A stretch of 35,907 nt of DNA, taken from assembly GCA_012719345.1 (NCBI GenBank), contig JAAYAN010000027.1:1-35907 (forward strand). The letters are read 5' to 3'. Positions 1 to 7,377 of this stretch are shown here, piece after piece. This DNA comes from Ignavibacteria bacterium. GTDB lineage: Bacteria; Bacteroidota; Ignavibacteria; Ignavibacteriales; Melioribacteraceae. The notes under the pieces are model-generated. The model worked only from the letters and a program-made list of their open reading frames with translations. It was not told the origin of the DNA and ran no database searches. Within the stretch, counting starts at the first letter, position 1. Each line of letters begins with the position of its first letter. The position numbers and the translations under genes were made by a program.

Positions 1-1071
1 ATAGAACAAGGTATGTTTAAAGCTTACATCCAGCTTGGGTTAATTGCTCAGGAAGTAAATAAAGATTTTGAAAAGGCTGCTGAATATTATAACCTTGCTC
101 TTGAAAAAGGTGTTGATGCAGGTTACTATTATTTAGGTCAGCTGTATCAGAATTCCTATCACGACTATAAGACAGCCGAAAACTACTATCTCAAATCTGT
201 GGAAAAGGGCAATAACAATGCAGTGTTTAATTTGGCATTGCTGTATCAGAATAAACTGCACGATTACGAAAAAGCAAAAAAATATTATCTTATTTCTGTC
301 AATTATGGTAATGTTGATGCAATGAACAATCTTGCAGTAATCTTTAAAAAAGATTTTAAGGATTATAAAAAAGCCGAAGAATATTATTTAAAAGCTCTTA
401 AAAAAGGCAATAAAATTGCAGCAAATAATCTTGCATTACTTTATCAGAATGAATTGAATGATATTTCGAAAGCAATTGAATATTACGAAATAGCTGTTAG
501 AGAAGGAAATATTGCAGCCGTTTACAATTTAGGAATACTATACCGCGATTCAAAAAAAGATTTTGAGAATTCTGATAAATATTTTAAAATTGCTGCCGAT
601 AAAGGGCATAACAAGGGTATGATACAACTTGCATATAATTATTTCGAGCAAAGAAAGGAAAAAGATACAGCCCTTGAGCTTGCAAAAAAAGCTTTCGACT
701 TTTTAAAAGATCAAACAAATGCATATATTTATACTTTAATTTTAATGTGGCATAACAAATTTGAAGAAAATGTTTCGATTGCCGAAAAATATGTTGAAAC
801 AGAAGAATTTATGTCGGATATAAACAGGCGTTTCGAAAAATATATTATGTTTTTAATTGCAAATAAAAAAACAGAATATGTTTATAATATGTTTGATTCA
901 AATAAATATGATTGCAAATACAGATTCAGACCTCTTTATTATGCTTTAATGTTTTTTATGAAAGACACACATCCCGACGAATATCAGCGTATGGGTGATG
1001 AACTGAAACAGACAGTTGTTGAAATTGTGATAAAAATTAAGCAAATGAGAGTTCAGTATAACATTAGTTAA
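1..1071 (+). CDS. TPR/Sel1-like repeat protein, 5' end cut by window
   Basis: The frame is open from base 1 and the four codons before the first ATG (base 13) continue the repeat pattern, so the true start lies upstream of the window. At least six tandem repeats of about 35 residues are visible, each with a core like KAxxYYxxAxxxGxxxAxxNLAxLY. This is the helical-hairpin pattern of Sel1/TPR solenoids, which act as protein-interaction scaffolds. The last 110 residues (from about residue 240) lose the repeat and are rich in aromatic and charged residues. No catalytic motif, membrane segment or signal peptide is visible in this part. The function and partners cannot be read from the sequence. 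Repeat identity is seen directly; the scaffold role is family knowledge. Confidence 0.85.
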   Translation: MEQGMFKAYIQLGLIAQEVNKDFEKAAEYYNLALEKGVDAGYYYLGQLYQNSYHDYKTAENYYLKSVEKGNNNAVFNLALLYQNKLHDYEKAKKYYLISVNYGNVDAMNNLAVIFKKDFKDYKKAEEYYLKALKKGNKIAANNLALLYQNELNDISKAIEYYEIAVREGNIAAVYNLGILYRDSKKDFENSDKYFKIAADKGHNKGMIQLAYNYFEQRKEKDTALELAKKAFDFLKDQTNAYIYTLILMWHNKFEENVSIAEKYVETEEFMSDINRRFEKYIMFLIANKKTEYVYNMFDSNKYDCKYRFRPLYYALMFFMKDTHPDEYQRMGDELKQTVVEIVIKIKQMRVQYNIS

Positions 1072-1123
1072 CAGAATTTGCAGATTTTTCTTCATTATTA
1101 GAATTCCTTTCATTATTTTTAAA

Positions 1124-1158
1124 TACTTAAGACAAATAAAACACTGTCTAAGTATATT
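1124..1158 (+). promoter_or_regulatory. Putative ompA promoter with overlapping dyad
   Basis: AAGACA (1129-1134) and TATATT (1153-1158) are separated by 18 bases and lie 35 bases before the OmpA-family ATG. An imperfect inverted repeat, TACTTAAGACA (1124-1134) and TGTCTAAGTA (1145-1154), spans both boxes with one extra A in the left arm. This is the layout of an operator over a promoter. A terminator for the upstream gene is less likely because no T-run follows the right arm. Confidence 0.4.
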
Positions 1159-1192
1159 ATTGTTTAAAATATCACCTAAGATTGAGGTTATT

Positions 1193-2632
1193 ATGTGGAA
1201 AAAAATACTGTTATTATTAATTATTTGTCTCTTTAGTCAGACAGTATTTTCTCAGGCAAAAATGATTAAAAAATATCATCCATTTATGAATTCGTTCGTT
1301 TTATCGGGAGATTTCGGACTAAATCTGAATTATAACGATTACGAAAATGTGGGTCCGGGTATATCATCAAGAATATCAGCCGAGTATTTTTTTGAAACAT
1401 ATTCAAAGCATTCAATTGCTCCAAGGATATCAATTGAAGCTGGGTTTTTGCGGGGTGCAGATTCGAGAAGAACAATTGATGAATACAGAACAAAATACAT
1501 TTCCGGCGGCATTGGGATGGTTTACGCGTATCAATACGATGAAACTTTTTATCCCTATTTGTTTGCAGGATGTTCAATAATATTTTTCGATCCTTTAACA
1601 CAAGAATGGAAGGAAATGCCAAATAATTCTGCCGGAAAGTATATTAAGACGGATGTTTTATATAACGGAGAAATTGGACTGAGAATTCTTGTAGCAAATA
1701 ATTTAACTATGAATATAAGTACCGGAATAAAAGTTTCTTCAAGCGATCGGTTAGATGATGTGCAGGCTGGCAAGCATGATGACTTATTTTTTACAACAAT
1801 GATCGGTCTGTCTTATTCGCTTAACGGAAAAACTGATGAAGATAAGGACGGTATTCCTGATGATATTGATGTTTGCATGAATATTTATCCGGGAATGGAA
1901 GTTGATGAGAGAGGATGTCCTGTAGATAATGACAAAGATGGAGTTCCGGATTATCTTGACAAATGCCCGTGTTCAAAAGAGGGAGTTAAAGTTGATAAAA
2001 ACGGATGTATTCTTGATACAGATAATGACGGAATAACAGACGATTTGGATAACTGTCCGAATACCCCGAAAAATGTTAAAGTTGATGAAGATGGATGTCC
2101 TGAAGATAATGATTTGGATGGAGTGCCTGATTACATTGATCAATGTCCCTACACAAAATTAGGTGTTGCCGTTGATCATAACGGGTGTCCTATTGATTCT
2201 GATAATGATGGAGTGCCGGATTATAATGATAAGTGTGATAATACTGAATCTGGAGTAAAGGTTGATGAAGACGGGTGTCCTATAATTGAGGATGAATTTG
2301 TTCTTTCCGGAAAATTAAGTTTTGGTTCCGGCAGAGCTGCAATGTCCCCGACAGCTTTAACAGAACTCGAAAAACTTATTGAAGTAATCAAAGCTGATCC
2401 TAACTCAAGATGGAGAATTGAAGGGCATACAGATTCCGATGGCAGAGCACAGGATAATTATCGGTTGTCATTTGAAAGAGCAAATGCAGTTTTGGAATTA
2501 TTTATAAGTAAAGGTCTCGATAGGAGCAGATTTGATATTATTAGATTTGGAGAAGATTACCCGATTGCTGATAATTCTACCCCTGAAGGGAAAGCTAAAA
2601 ACCGCAGGGTTGTTGTTAAAAAAATATATTAG
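1193..2632 (+). CDS. OmpA-family outer membrane protein with TSP3 repeats
   Basis: This is an outer membrane structural protein that tethers the membrane to peptidoglycan. I place the start at ATG 1193 because it begins a clean signal peptide (MWKKILLLLIICLFSQTVFS) and has GAGG a few bases upstream; a TTG at 1160 would add 11 residues before the signal. Order in the 479-residue protein: signal peptide; about 190 residues with alternating strand pattern (beta-barrel); five thrombospondin type-3 repeats of the form DxDxDGxxDxxDxC, roughly residues 212-360, expected to bind calcium; and a C-terminal OmpA domain with GHTDSDG, LSFERA and NRRVV, the peptidoglycan-contact region. It stands alone and ends at a terminator shared with the convergent FKBP gene. 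Confidence 0.93.
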   Translation: MWKKILLLLIICLFSQTVFSQAKMIKKYHPFMNSFVLSGDFGLNLNYNDYENVGPGISSRISAEYFFETYSKHSIAPRISIEAGFLRGADSRRTIDEYRTKYISGGIGMVYAYQYDETFYPYLFAGCSIIFFDPLTQEWKEMPNNSAGKYIKTDVLYNGEIGLRILVANNLTMNISTGIKVSSSDRLDDVQAGKHDDLFFTTMIGLSYSLNGKTDEDKDGIPDDIDVCMNIYPGMEVDERGCPVDNDKDGVPDYLDKCPCSKEGVKVDKNGCILDTDNDGITDDLDNCPNTPKNVKVDEDGCPEDNDLDGVPDYIDQCPYTKLGVAVDHNGCPIDSDNDGVPDYNDKCDNTESGVKVDEDGCPIIEDEFVLSGKLSFGSGRAAMSPTALTELEKLIEVIKADPNSRWRIEGHTDSDGRAQDNYRLSFERANAVLELFISKGLDRSRFDIIRFGEDYPIADNSTPEGKAKNRRVVVKKIY

Positions 2633-2675
2633 AAAAAAAACGTTGGAGCGGGTAATCAAAAATTACAAGCAGTTT

Positions 2676-2716
2676 AAAAAAAAGAAACCCAGATTAAACA
2701 ATAATCTGGGTTTTTT
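2676..2716. terminator. Bidirectional rho-independent terminator
   Basis: A perfect 12-bp stem, AAACCCAGATTA (2685-2696) with TAATCTGGGTTT (2702-2713), encloses a 5-base loop. It is flanked by an A-run on the left (2676-2683) and a T-run on the right, so it gives a U-tract in both directions. It lies between the convergent OmpA-family and FKBP genes, immediately beside the FKBP stop codon, and should serve both. Confidence 0.9.
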
Positions 2717-3415
2717 TTATTTTGAAATTTCTATAAGCTCAACTTCAAAAAGTAAAGTTTTTGCCGGACCGATTACAGGAGGTTTGCCTGATTCTCCGTA
2801 AGCGAGTTTGTATGGGATGTAAAGCTCAAATTTAGAACCGGGACTCATTAATTTTAAAGCTTCAGTCCAACCCGGAATTACACCAATAACAGGAAAAGTT
2901 GCAGTTTGACCTCTTTTGTAAGAATTATCAAATTCAGTACCGTCTATAAAATATCCTCTATAGTGCACAGTAACGCTGTTTGTATCATTAGGGCTGGGTC
3001 CTGATCCTTTTCTTATCTCTTTATACTGAAGACCGCTTTTTGTTGTAATAACACCGTCTTTAACCTTATTTGCTGCTAAATAGTTTTCACCTTCCTTAAT
3101 GTTTTTATCCTTTTCTGCTTTAGTGAGGCTGTCTTTTTCTGCCATTTTTTTAGAATGAAAAGCTACGAGAATATCAGAAATTTCTTGTTCACTTAATATC
3201 GGCATTTCAGATAAAGCATCTTTTAATCCTTTGGCGAAAATATCCGCTTCCACTTTTATTTCCTGCATTTTCATGGTTTGTCCGATATTATAGCCGATCG
3301 AATAACTAACCTTTTGCATTTCAGTTTTAAGGTCTTCTTTAGTTAATTGTTTTTCCTGAGCAGTTGTTAATAAATGAAATGAAGCAAACAAGATAATTAA
3401 TAGTATTTTTTTCAT
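2717..3415 (-). CDS. FKBP-type peptidyl-prolyl isomerase, exported
   Basis: It catalyses cis-trans isomerisation of peptidyl-proline bonds, probably as a folding helper for periplasmic or outer membrane proteins. The 232-residue product has a signal peptide (MKKILLIILFASFHLLTTAQ), an N-terminal FKBP_N dimerisation region (about 25-120, with VSYSIGYNIGQ), and a C-terminal FKBP domain (about 135-232) with VTVHYRGYFIDGTEFDNSY, VIPGWTEAL and the Y-G-E near residue 210. This arrangement matches the Mip/FkpA subgroup. AGGAG lies 5 bases before the ATG. The gene is monocistronic and convergent with the OmpA-family gene; a chaperone for that porin is a plausible but unproven role. Confidence 0.95.
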   Translation of the reverse strand: MKKILLIILFASFHLLTTAQEKQLTKEDLKTEMQKVSYSIGYNIGQTMKMQEIKVEADIFAKGLKDALSEMPILSEQEISDILVAFHSKKMAEKDSLTKAEKDKNIKEGENYLAANKVKDGVITTKSGLQYKEIRKGSGPSPNDTNSVTVHYRGYFIDGTEFDNSYKRGQTATFPVIGVIPGWTEALKLMSPGSKFELYIPYKLAYGESGKPPVIGPAKTLLFEVELIEISK

Positions 3416-3447
3416 TAAGACTCCTTTGGTTAAATTTTCTAGGCATT

Positions 3448-3476
3448 AAAATAATCTAATCTTAAAATAGTTCCAA
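3448..3476 (-). promoter_or_regulatory. Weak candidate promoter of the FKBP gene
   Basis: Read on the minus strand, TTGGAA (3476-3471) and TATTTT (3453-3448) are separated by 17 bases. The -10 box ends 32 bases before the FKBP start codon. Each box matches the consensus at only four of six positions, in a very A+T-rich region, so this is tentative. Confidence 0.25.
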
Positions 3477-3517
3477 TTTAAAAAAATTTCACTAAACTTT
3501 TTTAAATAATATTCGAA

Positions 3518-3543
3518 TATAATAATAAGGGATATGATATCCC
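3518..3543 (+). promoter_or_regulatory. TATAAT box followed by operator-like dyad
   Basis: TATAAT (3518-3523) is a consensus -10 box. Six bases later GGGATAT-G-ATATCCC (3529-3543) is a perfect 7-bp inverted repeat with a single central base, placed where transcription would begin. An RNA hairpin with a one-base loop cannot form fully, so a dimeric DNA-binding protein site is the simpler reading. No good -35 box was found at standard spacing. It precedes the 81-codon gene by 28 bases. Confidence 0.45.
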
Positions 3544-3571
3544 CGTTTATCATTTAAGCAGGGAGGCTAAG

Positions 3572-3817
3572 ATGGTTATTTCAAGGGTCATCTCGGATGC
3601 CGGCTCCTACAGTGCATCAGGCGTTATAAAGAGCAGTGACGCCAGATCGAATAACGATTCTGCCATTGGTGCTATCTCTGACGAACAGGCAAAGTTTAAG
3701 GAAAAACCCGACCCTTTAATTAGGGCTATAGTTGATCCGGAATTTGCTGAGAAGTCAAAAGATTCGTTAGAGTATAGGGAGCAAAAAAAAGGGATTTATG
3801 TTAATATGGTTTTATGA
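3572..3817 (+). CDS. Unidentified 81-residue protein, distinct composition
   Basis: I do not recognise this protein. It has the marks of a real gene: GGGAGG six bases before ATG, a TATAAT box and dyad upstream, and a strong terminator downstream. The first 37 residues are rich in Ser, Ala, Gly and Asp; the rest is charged (KFKEKPDPLIRAIVDPEFAE) and ends YVNMVL. There is no cysteine, no signal peptide and no membrane segment. The first 30 codons favour C-ending codons (GTC ATC GCC GGC TCC TAC AGC GAC), unlike neighbouring genes, and are about half G+C by hand count. The same stretch can fold as RNA: GATGC/GCATC (3596-3600/3614-3618) and an 8-bp hairpin at 3620-3643 with two G-U pairs. A highly expressed small protein, or RNA structure constraining the codons, would both fit. 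Confidence 0.6.
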   Translation: MVISRVISDAGSYSASGVIKSSDARSNNDSAIGAISDEQAKFKEKPDPLIRAIVDPEFAEKSKDSLEYREQKKGIYVNMVL

Positions 3818-3866
3818 AAATCTAACTAAATAGCCTTAGTCCTCAAAGCTTTAACAAAATCCTAAG

Positions 3867-3895
3867 CAGGCGGTTTAATACCGCCTGTTTATTTT
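3867..3895 (+). terminator. Rho-independent terminator after the 81-codon gene
   Basis: The stem CAGGCGGT (3867-3874) pairs perfectly with ACCGCCTG (3880-3887) around a 5-base loop and is followed by TTTATTTT. It lies between the small plus-strand gene and the convergent histidine kinase gene. The left flank is only moderately A-rich, so termination from the minus side would be weaker. Confidence 0.85.
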
Positions 3896-3901
3896 AAAAT
3901 A

Positions 3902-5002
3902 TCATTCTTTAATTATTGGAAGCTGAAAAGAAAAAGTGGAACCGATGCCAAGTTTGCTTTTTATAAATACTTTGCCGTTATGATCTTCAATTATTTTTTT
4001 TACAATCCATAAGCCAAGTCCTGAACTATCTTCGCCGGCGGTAGGCTTGGGAGTTAAAATTACACCTTTGTTGAATGCTTTTTTTACATCTTCTTCAGAT
4101 AGCCCGACCCCATTATCCGAGACTTCGACAGTAACATTATCTGAATTAAAATAAGTTCTTACATGGACAATAGTATTTGGGAGAGCATATTTTATTGCGT
4201 TATTCACAAGATTTTCAATTGCTTCTGTAATTTTATCGGGATCAATATTGTTTTTAGGAAGGCTGTTGGATGATTGATTAAGTAATTTAACGCCTTTTTT
4301 CTTTGCATAAGAAGCATTTTGAATGCAGATATTATCAATTATATTTTTTATAGAGGTCATTTCAAATTTCATTGTTTCTTCTGGTTTTTGCCTTGCCATA
4401 ATTTTACTTATTTCGTGTGCAAGTTTCACAACCTGATCTGAAGAGGTAGCAAGATTTTCGATGATTTCCTGTTGTTCGGTTGCATTCAAATCATACCCTT
4501 TTATCAAATCGATATATCCTTTTATTGCAGAAGCAGGATTCTTAATATCGTGGATAGCAATGGCAAAAAGCTCATCTTTTTGTTTTTGTAACTCTTCGAG
4601 GTTTTGTTTGGAAGTCTGCAATTTTATTTTTTGTTCGAGCAAAGTTGAATTGATTTCTTCAAGCTGGGAAATATTTGTTTCAAATTCTTTAATTTTTTGA
4701 ATTAATAATTCATTTTTATTTTGTTCGTTTTGCAGACTGGTTTTTAGTGAATTATATGAATGTCTTAAATTTTCATATTCCTCGGTTAAATTAAGTTTTA
4801 AAAGTTTTTTTAATGTATTATTTTTTTTGTTTTGAAAAAGGACTAACAATAATAGTAAAGCGACAACAATAAAAAGAAAAATTAAAATATAACTCTTCTC
4901 GGAAAAATCACTTTTTTCAGGTATTTGGGCATAATAAAAATCTGCAAATAAGGAAAACAGAATTAAGCTTTTAAATTGAATCTTGTTAAGCGTGTATTTC
5001 AT
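3902..5002 (-). CDS. Membrane-anchored sensor histidine kinase
   Basis: It autophosphorylates on histidine and passes the phosphate to a response regulator. Order in 366 residues: an N-terminal hydrophobic signal-like segment (about 10-25), a short extracytoplasmic stretch, a transmembrane helix (about 38-56), a long coiled coil (about 62-147), a HisKA dimerisation domain with H-box AIAIHDIKNP (His151), and a HATPase domain with N-box ENLVNNAIKYA (about 263-273), DNGVG (296-300) and GLGLWIVKK (328-336). There is almost no periplasmic sensor domain, so the signal probably comes through the membrane helix or the coiled coil. No response regulator gene is adjacent. GGAAAAATT precedes the ATG. 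It is divergent from purC. Confidence 0.95.
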   Translation of the reverse strand: MKYTLNKIQFKSLILFSLFADFYYAQIPEKSDFSEKSYILIFLFIVVALLLLLVLFQNKKNNTLKKLLKLNLTEEYENLRHSYNSLKTSLQNEQNKNELLIQKIKEFETNISQLEEINSTLLEQKIKLQTSKQNLEELQKQKDELFAIAIHDIKNPASAIKGYIDLIKGYDLNATEQQEIIENLATSSDQVVKLAHEISKIMARQKPEETMKFEMTSIKNIIDNICIQNASYAKKKGVKLLNQSSNSLPKNNIDPDKITEAIENLVNNAIKYALPNTIVHVRTYFNSDNVTVEVSDNGVGLSEEDVKKAFNKGVILTPKPTAGEDSSGLGLWIVKKIIEDHNGKVFIKSKLGIGSTFSFQLPIIKE

Positions 5003-5036
5003 AATTTTTCCAGCAAAAATAAGAAAATGAATTTAC

Positions 5037-5053
5037 ATATTATCGGATAATAT
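5037..5053 (-). promoter_or_regulatory. Perfect 8-1-8 dyad upstream of the histidine kinase
   Basis: ATATTATC-G-GATAATAT is a perfect inverted repeat with one central base. Read toward the kinase it contains TATCCGATAATAT, which recurs before the CheB-like gene at 32603-32615 in the same orientation relative to the gene. GATAAT within it also resembles a -10 box. The element could be an operator, a promoter core, or both. Confidence 0.4.
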
Positions 5054-5072
5054 TAAATAATTATGAGTACGG

Positions 5073-5101
5073 TTGAATTAAGCCGGATGTCTCTTTATAT
5101 T
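5073..5101 (+). promoter_or_regulatory. Putative promoter of the purC-recX operon
   Basis: TTGAAT (5073-5078) and TATATT (5096-5101) are separated by exactly 17 bases, and the -10 box ends 29 bases before the chosen purC ATG. The boxes match the sigma-70 consensus at four and five of six positions. This placement also supports the ATG at 5131 over the TTG at 5101, which would overlap the -10 box. Confidence 0.55.
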
Positions 5102-5130
5102 TGATATTGCAAAAAATAAAAGGAAAATAT

Positions 5131-6027
5131 ATGAATAATGTTGTATTGGATACAAATTTTGAGGATATAAAATTATTTAAGAAAGGAAAAGTCCGTGATA
5201 TGTACGATTTAGGTGATTATTATCTGATGGTTTCAACGGACAGACTCTCCGCTTTCGATGTTATAATGAATCAGGGTATACCCGATAAAGGAAAAATTCT
5301 TACTCAGATTTCAAAATTTTGGTTTGATTATTCAAAAAATATTATTGATAATCATATTGTTTCAACAAATGTTGATGAATTTCCGGAAGTTTGTAAAAAA
5401 TATAAAGATATATTACAAGGCAGATCGATGCTTGTTAAAAAAGCCGAACTTATTCCTATTGAGTGCATTGTGCGCGGTTATATAACAGGTTCTGGATTAA
5501 AAGATTATCAGAAAACTGGAATGATTTGCAGAATTCCTCTTCCTGAAGGTTTGGTAGAGTCTGAAAAACTGCCTGAACCTATTTTTACACCTTCAACAAA
5601 AGCTGAAATAGGTGACCACGATGAAAATATTTCTGCTGAGCAGGCTGAAAAAATAGTTGGCAAAGAAATATTTGAAGAAATTAAAACAAAGACTTTAGCG
5701 GTTTATAAAAACGCATATAAATATGCCGAATCACGAGGAATTATACTTGCAGATACAAAGATGGAATTCGGTATTTACGATGGGAAAGTTATAATAATAG
5801 ACGAATTGCTTACCCCGGATTCATCGCGCTTCTGGCCGATGGAAAGTTACGAAAAAGGTAAAACTCAGTCGAGTTACGATAAGCAATATGTGCGCGATTA
5901 TCTTGAATCGGTAAAATTTAACAAACGTCCTCCGGCTCCCGATTTACCTGAAGATGTAATTATTAACACAAGCAACAAATACAAAGAAGCTTTATATAAA
6001 TTAACCGGCAGAAATTTAGAACAATGA
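5131..6027 (+). CDS. purC: Phosphoribosylaminoimidazole-succinocarboxamide synthase
   Basis: PurC joins CAIR and aspartate with ATP to form SAICAR in de novo purine synthesis (cytoplasm). The signatures are [16 protein letters not shown] at the N-terminus, the ATP-site segment [17 protein letters not shown], and [15 protein letters not shown]. At 298 residues it belongs to the longer yeast/plant-like subgroup rather than the roughly 240-residue E. coli type. I chose ATG 5131 because AGGA lies 7 bases upstream; an in-frame TTG at 5101 overlaps the putative -10 box. It heads an eight-gene operon and its stop overlaps the next start as ATGA. Confidence 0.97.
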   Translation: MNNVVLDTNFEDIKLFKKGKVRDMYDLGDYYLMVSTDRLSAFDVIMNQGIPDKGKILTQISKFWFDYSKNIIDNHIVSTNVDEFPEVCKKYKDILQGRSMLVKKAELIPIECIVRGYITGSGLKDYQKTGMICRIPLPEGLVESEKLPEPIFTPSTKAEIGDHDENISAEQAEKIVGKEIFEEIKTKTLAVYKNAYKYAESRGIILADTKMEFGIYDGKVIIIDELLTPDSSRFWPMESYEKGKTQSSYDKQYVRDYLESVKFNKRPPAPDLPEDVIINTSNKYKEALYKLTGRNLEQ

Positions 6028-6314
6028 TTCCGGTTAAACTAAATATTGATAAAAACACTTTGAATATTACCTGGAATGATAATTCGGAAGATAAAATCAA
6101 GCTGGCAAATTTAAGGCGGCTTTGCCCTTGTGCTGTTTGCAACTCCGAAAGAGAAAAGAATGGCAACACATATATACCTATTTATACAGGAAATCAATTG
6201 AAAATTGAAAATATAAAAATAGTTGGAAGTTATGCCGTAAATATTATTTGGAAAGACGGTCACAGTAACGGTATATACGATTTTGATTACCTTCTGAAAA
6301 TTTCACGGAATTAA
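6024..6314 (+). CDS. DUF971 domain protein
   Basis: A 96-residue, single-domain protein of the DUF971 family, also known as the gamma-butyrobetaine hydroxylase-like N-terminal domain. Visible family features are [10 protein letters not shown] with three cysteines near residue 36 and [15 protein letters not shown] near the C-terminus. In other proteins this domain is fused to Mrp/ApbC-type iron-sulfur carriers or to hydroxylases, and the cysteines suggest metal binding. Here it stands alone. It starts within the purC stop (ATGA) and is followed after one base by pgsA, so it is co-translated with both. Its actual function is unknown. Confidence 0.85.
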   Translation: MIPVKLNIDKNTLNITWNDNSEDKIKLANLRRLCPCAVCNSEREKNGNTYIPIYTGNQLKIENIKIVGSYAVNIIWKDGHSNGIYDFDYLLKISRN

Positions 6315-6315
6315 A

Positions 6316-6912
6316 ATGGTATTACCTAATCAGCTTACTGTTTTGAGGATAATTTTAACTCCTGTTTTTCTTTTCTTTTTCTTGTCGGAAGATATTACTT
6401 TCAAACAGATATCAATTGTAATATTTATCATTGCAGCAATTACCGATTGGTACGATGGCTGGTTGGCAAGAAAATTTAATTACATTACAACTTGGGGAAA
6501 ATTTATGGATCCTCTTGCCGATAAAATTCTTACTTCTGCCGCTTTTTTCGGATTTGTTTTTATTGATGTTCTTCAGCTTTGGATGGTGATAGCCATTGTT
6601 ATAAGAGATTTTTTAATTACTATTTTAAGATTGATTGCAGAACATCAGAACAAATCTTTCTATACAAGCAAAGCTGCTAAATGGAAAACTTTTATCCAAA
6701 TGGCATTTATATATTATTTGTTAACAGTATATACACTAAAAACATTCGACTTTATTTATGTTGGAAACGAAAATATCTTTTCTTTATTGCTTGATGAAAA
6801 TATTGTAAATTATTCGATGTTTGCAGTAACAGTATTTACGTTATATACTGGATTTACATATCTATTTAAAAATAAGCTTATGATAAAAAGGCTGATTATT
6901 AATGAAGATTAA
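6316..6912 (+). CDS. pgsA: CDP-diacylglycerol-glycerol-3-phosphate phosphatidyltransferase
   Basis: PgsA makes phosphatidylglycerol phosphate from CDP-diacylglycerol and glycerol-3-phosphate at the inner membrane. The CDP-alcohol phosphotransferase signature DG-x2-AR-x8-G-x3-D-x3-D is intact in the segment beginning DWYDGWLARKF and ending GKFMDPLADK (about residues 43-68). Several hydrophobic helices span the 198 residues, and NQLTVLRIILTPVFLF is the typical N-terminus of the family. The neighbour pgpA carries out the next step and overlaps the 3' end by 11 bases, which supports PgsA over other CDP-alcohol transferases. Confidence 0.96.
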   Translation: MVLPNQLTVLRIILTPVFLFFFLSEDITFKQISIVIFIIAAITDWYDGWLARKFNYITTWGKFMDPLADKILTSAAFFGFVFIDVLQLWMVIAIVIRDFLITILRLIAEHQNKSFYTSKAAKWKTFIQMAFIYYLLTVYTLKTFDFIYVGNENIFSLLLDENIVNYSMFAVTVFTLYTGFTYLFKNKLMIKRLIINED

Positions 6913-7354
6913 TTCTTTTATAAAACTTCTCGGTTCGGGAATTTACACAGGATATATTCCCTATGCTTCAGGAACTTTTGGAAGTTTAGCTGCATTATTC
7001 ATATATTTAATACCTGGCTTTGAAAGCCATTATGTTCTTATACCGGTAATAATAATAACAAGTGTTGCAGGTATTTTTATTGGGAATCAGTTTGAAGATA
7101 AATATGGCAAGGACCCGAAAGAATGTACTATTGACGAATTTGCGGGTACTTGGATCAGTTTTCTTTTGATTCCTAAAAATGCTGAATGGATTATTTCTGT
7201 TTTTATAATCTGGCGCATTTTAGATATTATAAAAATTTATCCCGCAAACATATCAGAAAGGCTTAAAGGAGGTTTAGGTATTATGCTCGATGATATCATT
7301 TCCGGAATATATGCGCTTTTGCTGAGTTATTTTTTACTTTTATTTTTTAACTGA
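6902..7354 (+). CDS. pgpA: Phosphatidylglycerophosphatase A
   Basis: PgpA dephosphorylates phosphatidylglycerol phosphate to phosphatidylglycerol, directly after PgsA. The 150-residue membrane protein shows the family features GSGxxxGYIPYASGTFGS near the N-terminus (about 11-28), a conserved acidic DEFAGTWISFLLIP (about 79-92) and ILDIIKIYPANISERLKGGLGIMLDD with the closing acidic pair (about 106-131). Three to four hydrophobic segments are visible. The start overlaps pgsA by 11 bases, so translation is probably coupled. Confidence 0.94.
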   Translation: MKINSFIKLLGSGIYTGYIPYASGTFGSLAALFIYLIPGFESHYVLIPVIIITSVAGIFIGNQFEDKYGKDPKECTIDEFAGTWISFLLIPKNAEWIISVFIIWRILDIIKIYPANISERLKGGLGIMLDDIISGIYALLLSYFLLLFFN

Positions 7355-7377
7355 TTTCAATAAACCTGAGAATATAA

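Noticed and set aside
2532-2801. 89-codon plus-strand open frame crossing the terminator
   Set aside because: It overlaps the OmpA-family 3' end, runs through a strong terminator and then antisense to the FKBP gene.
5963-6169. 68-codon minus-strand frame over the purC/DUF971 junction
   Set aside because: It is antisense to two well-supported, translationally coupled genes.
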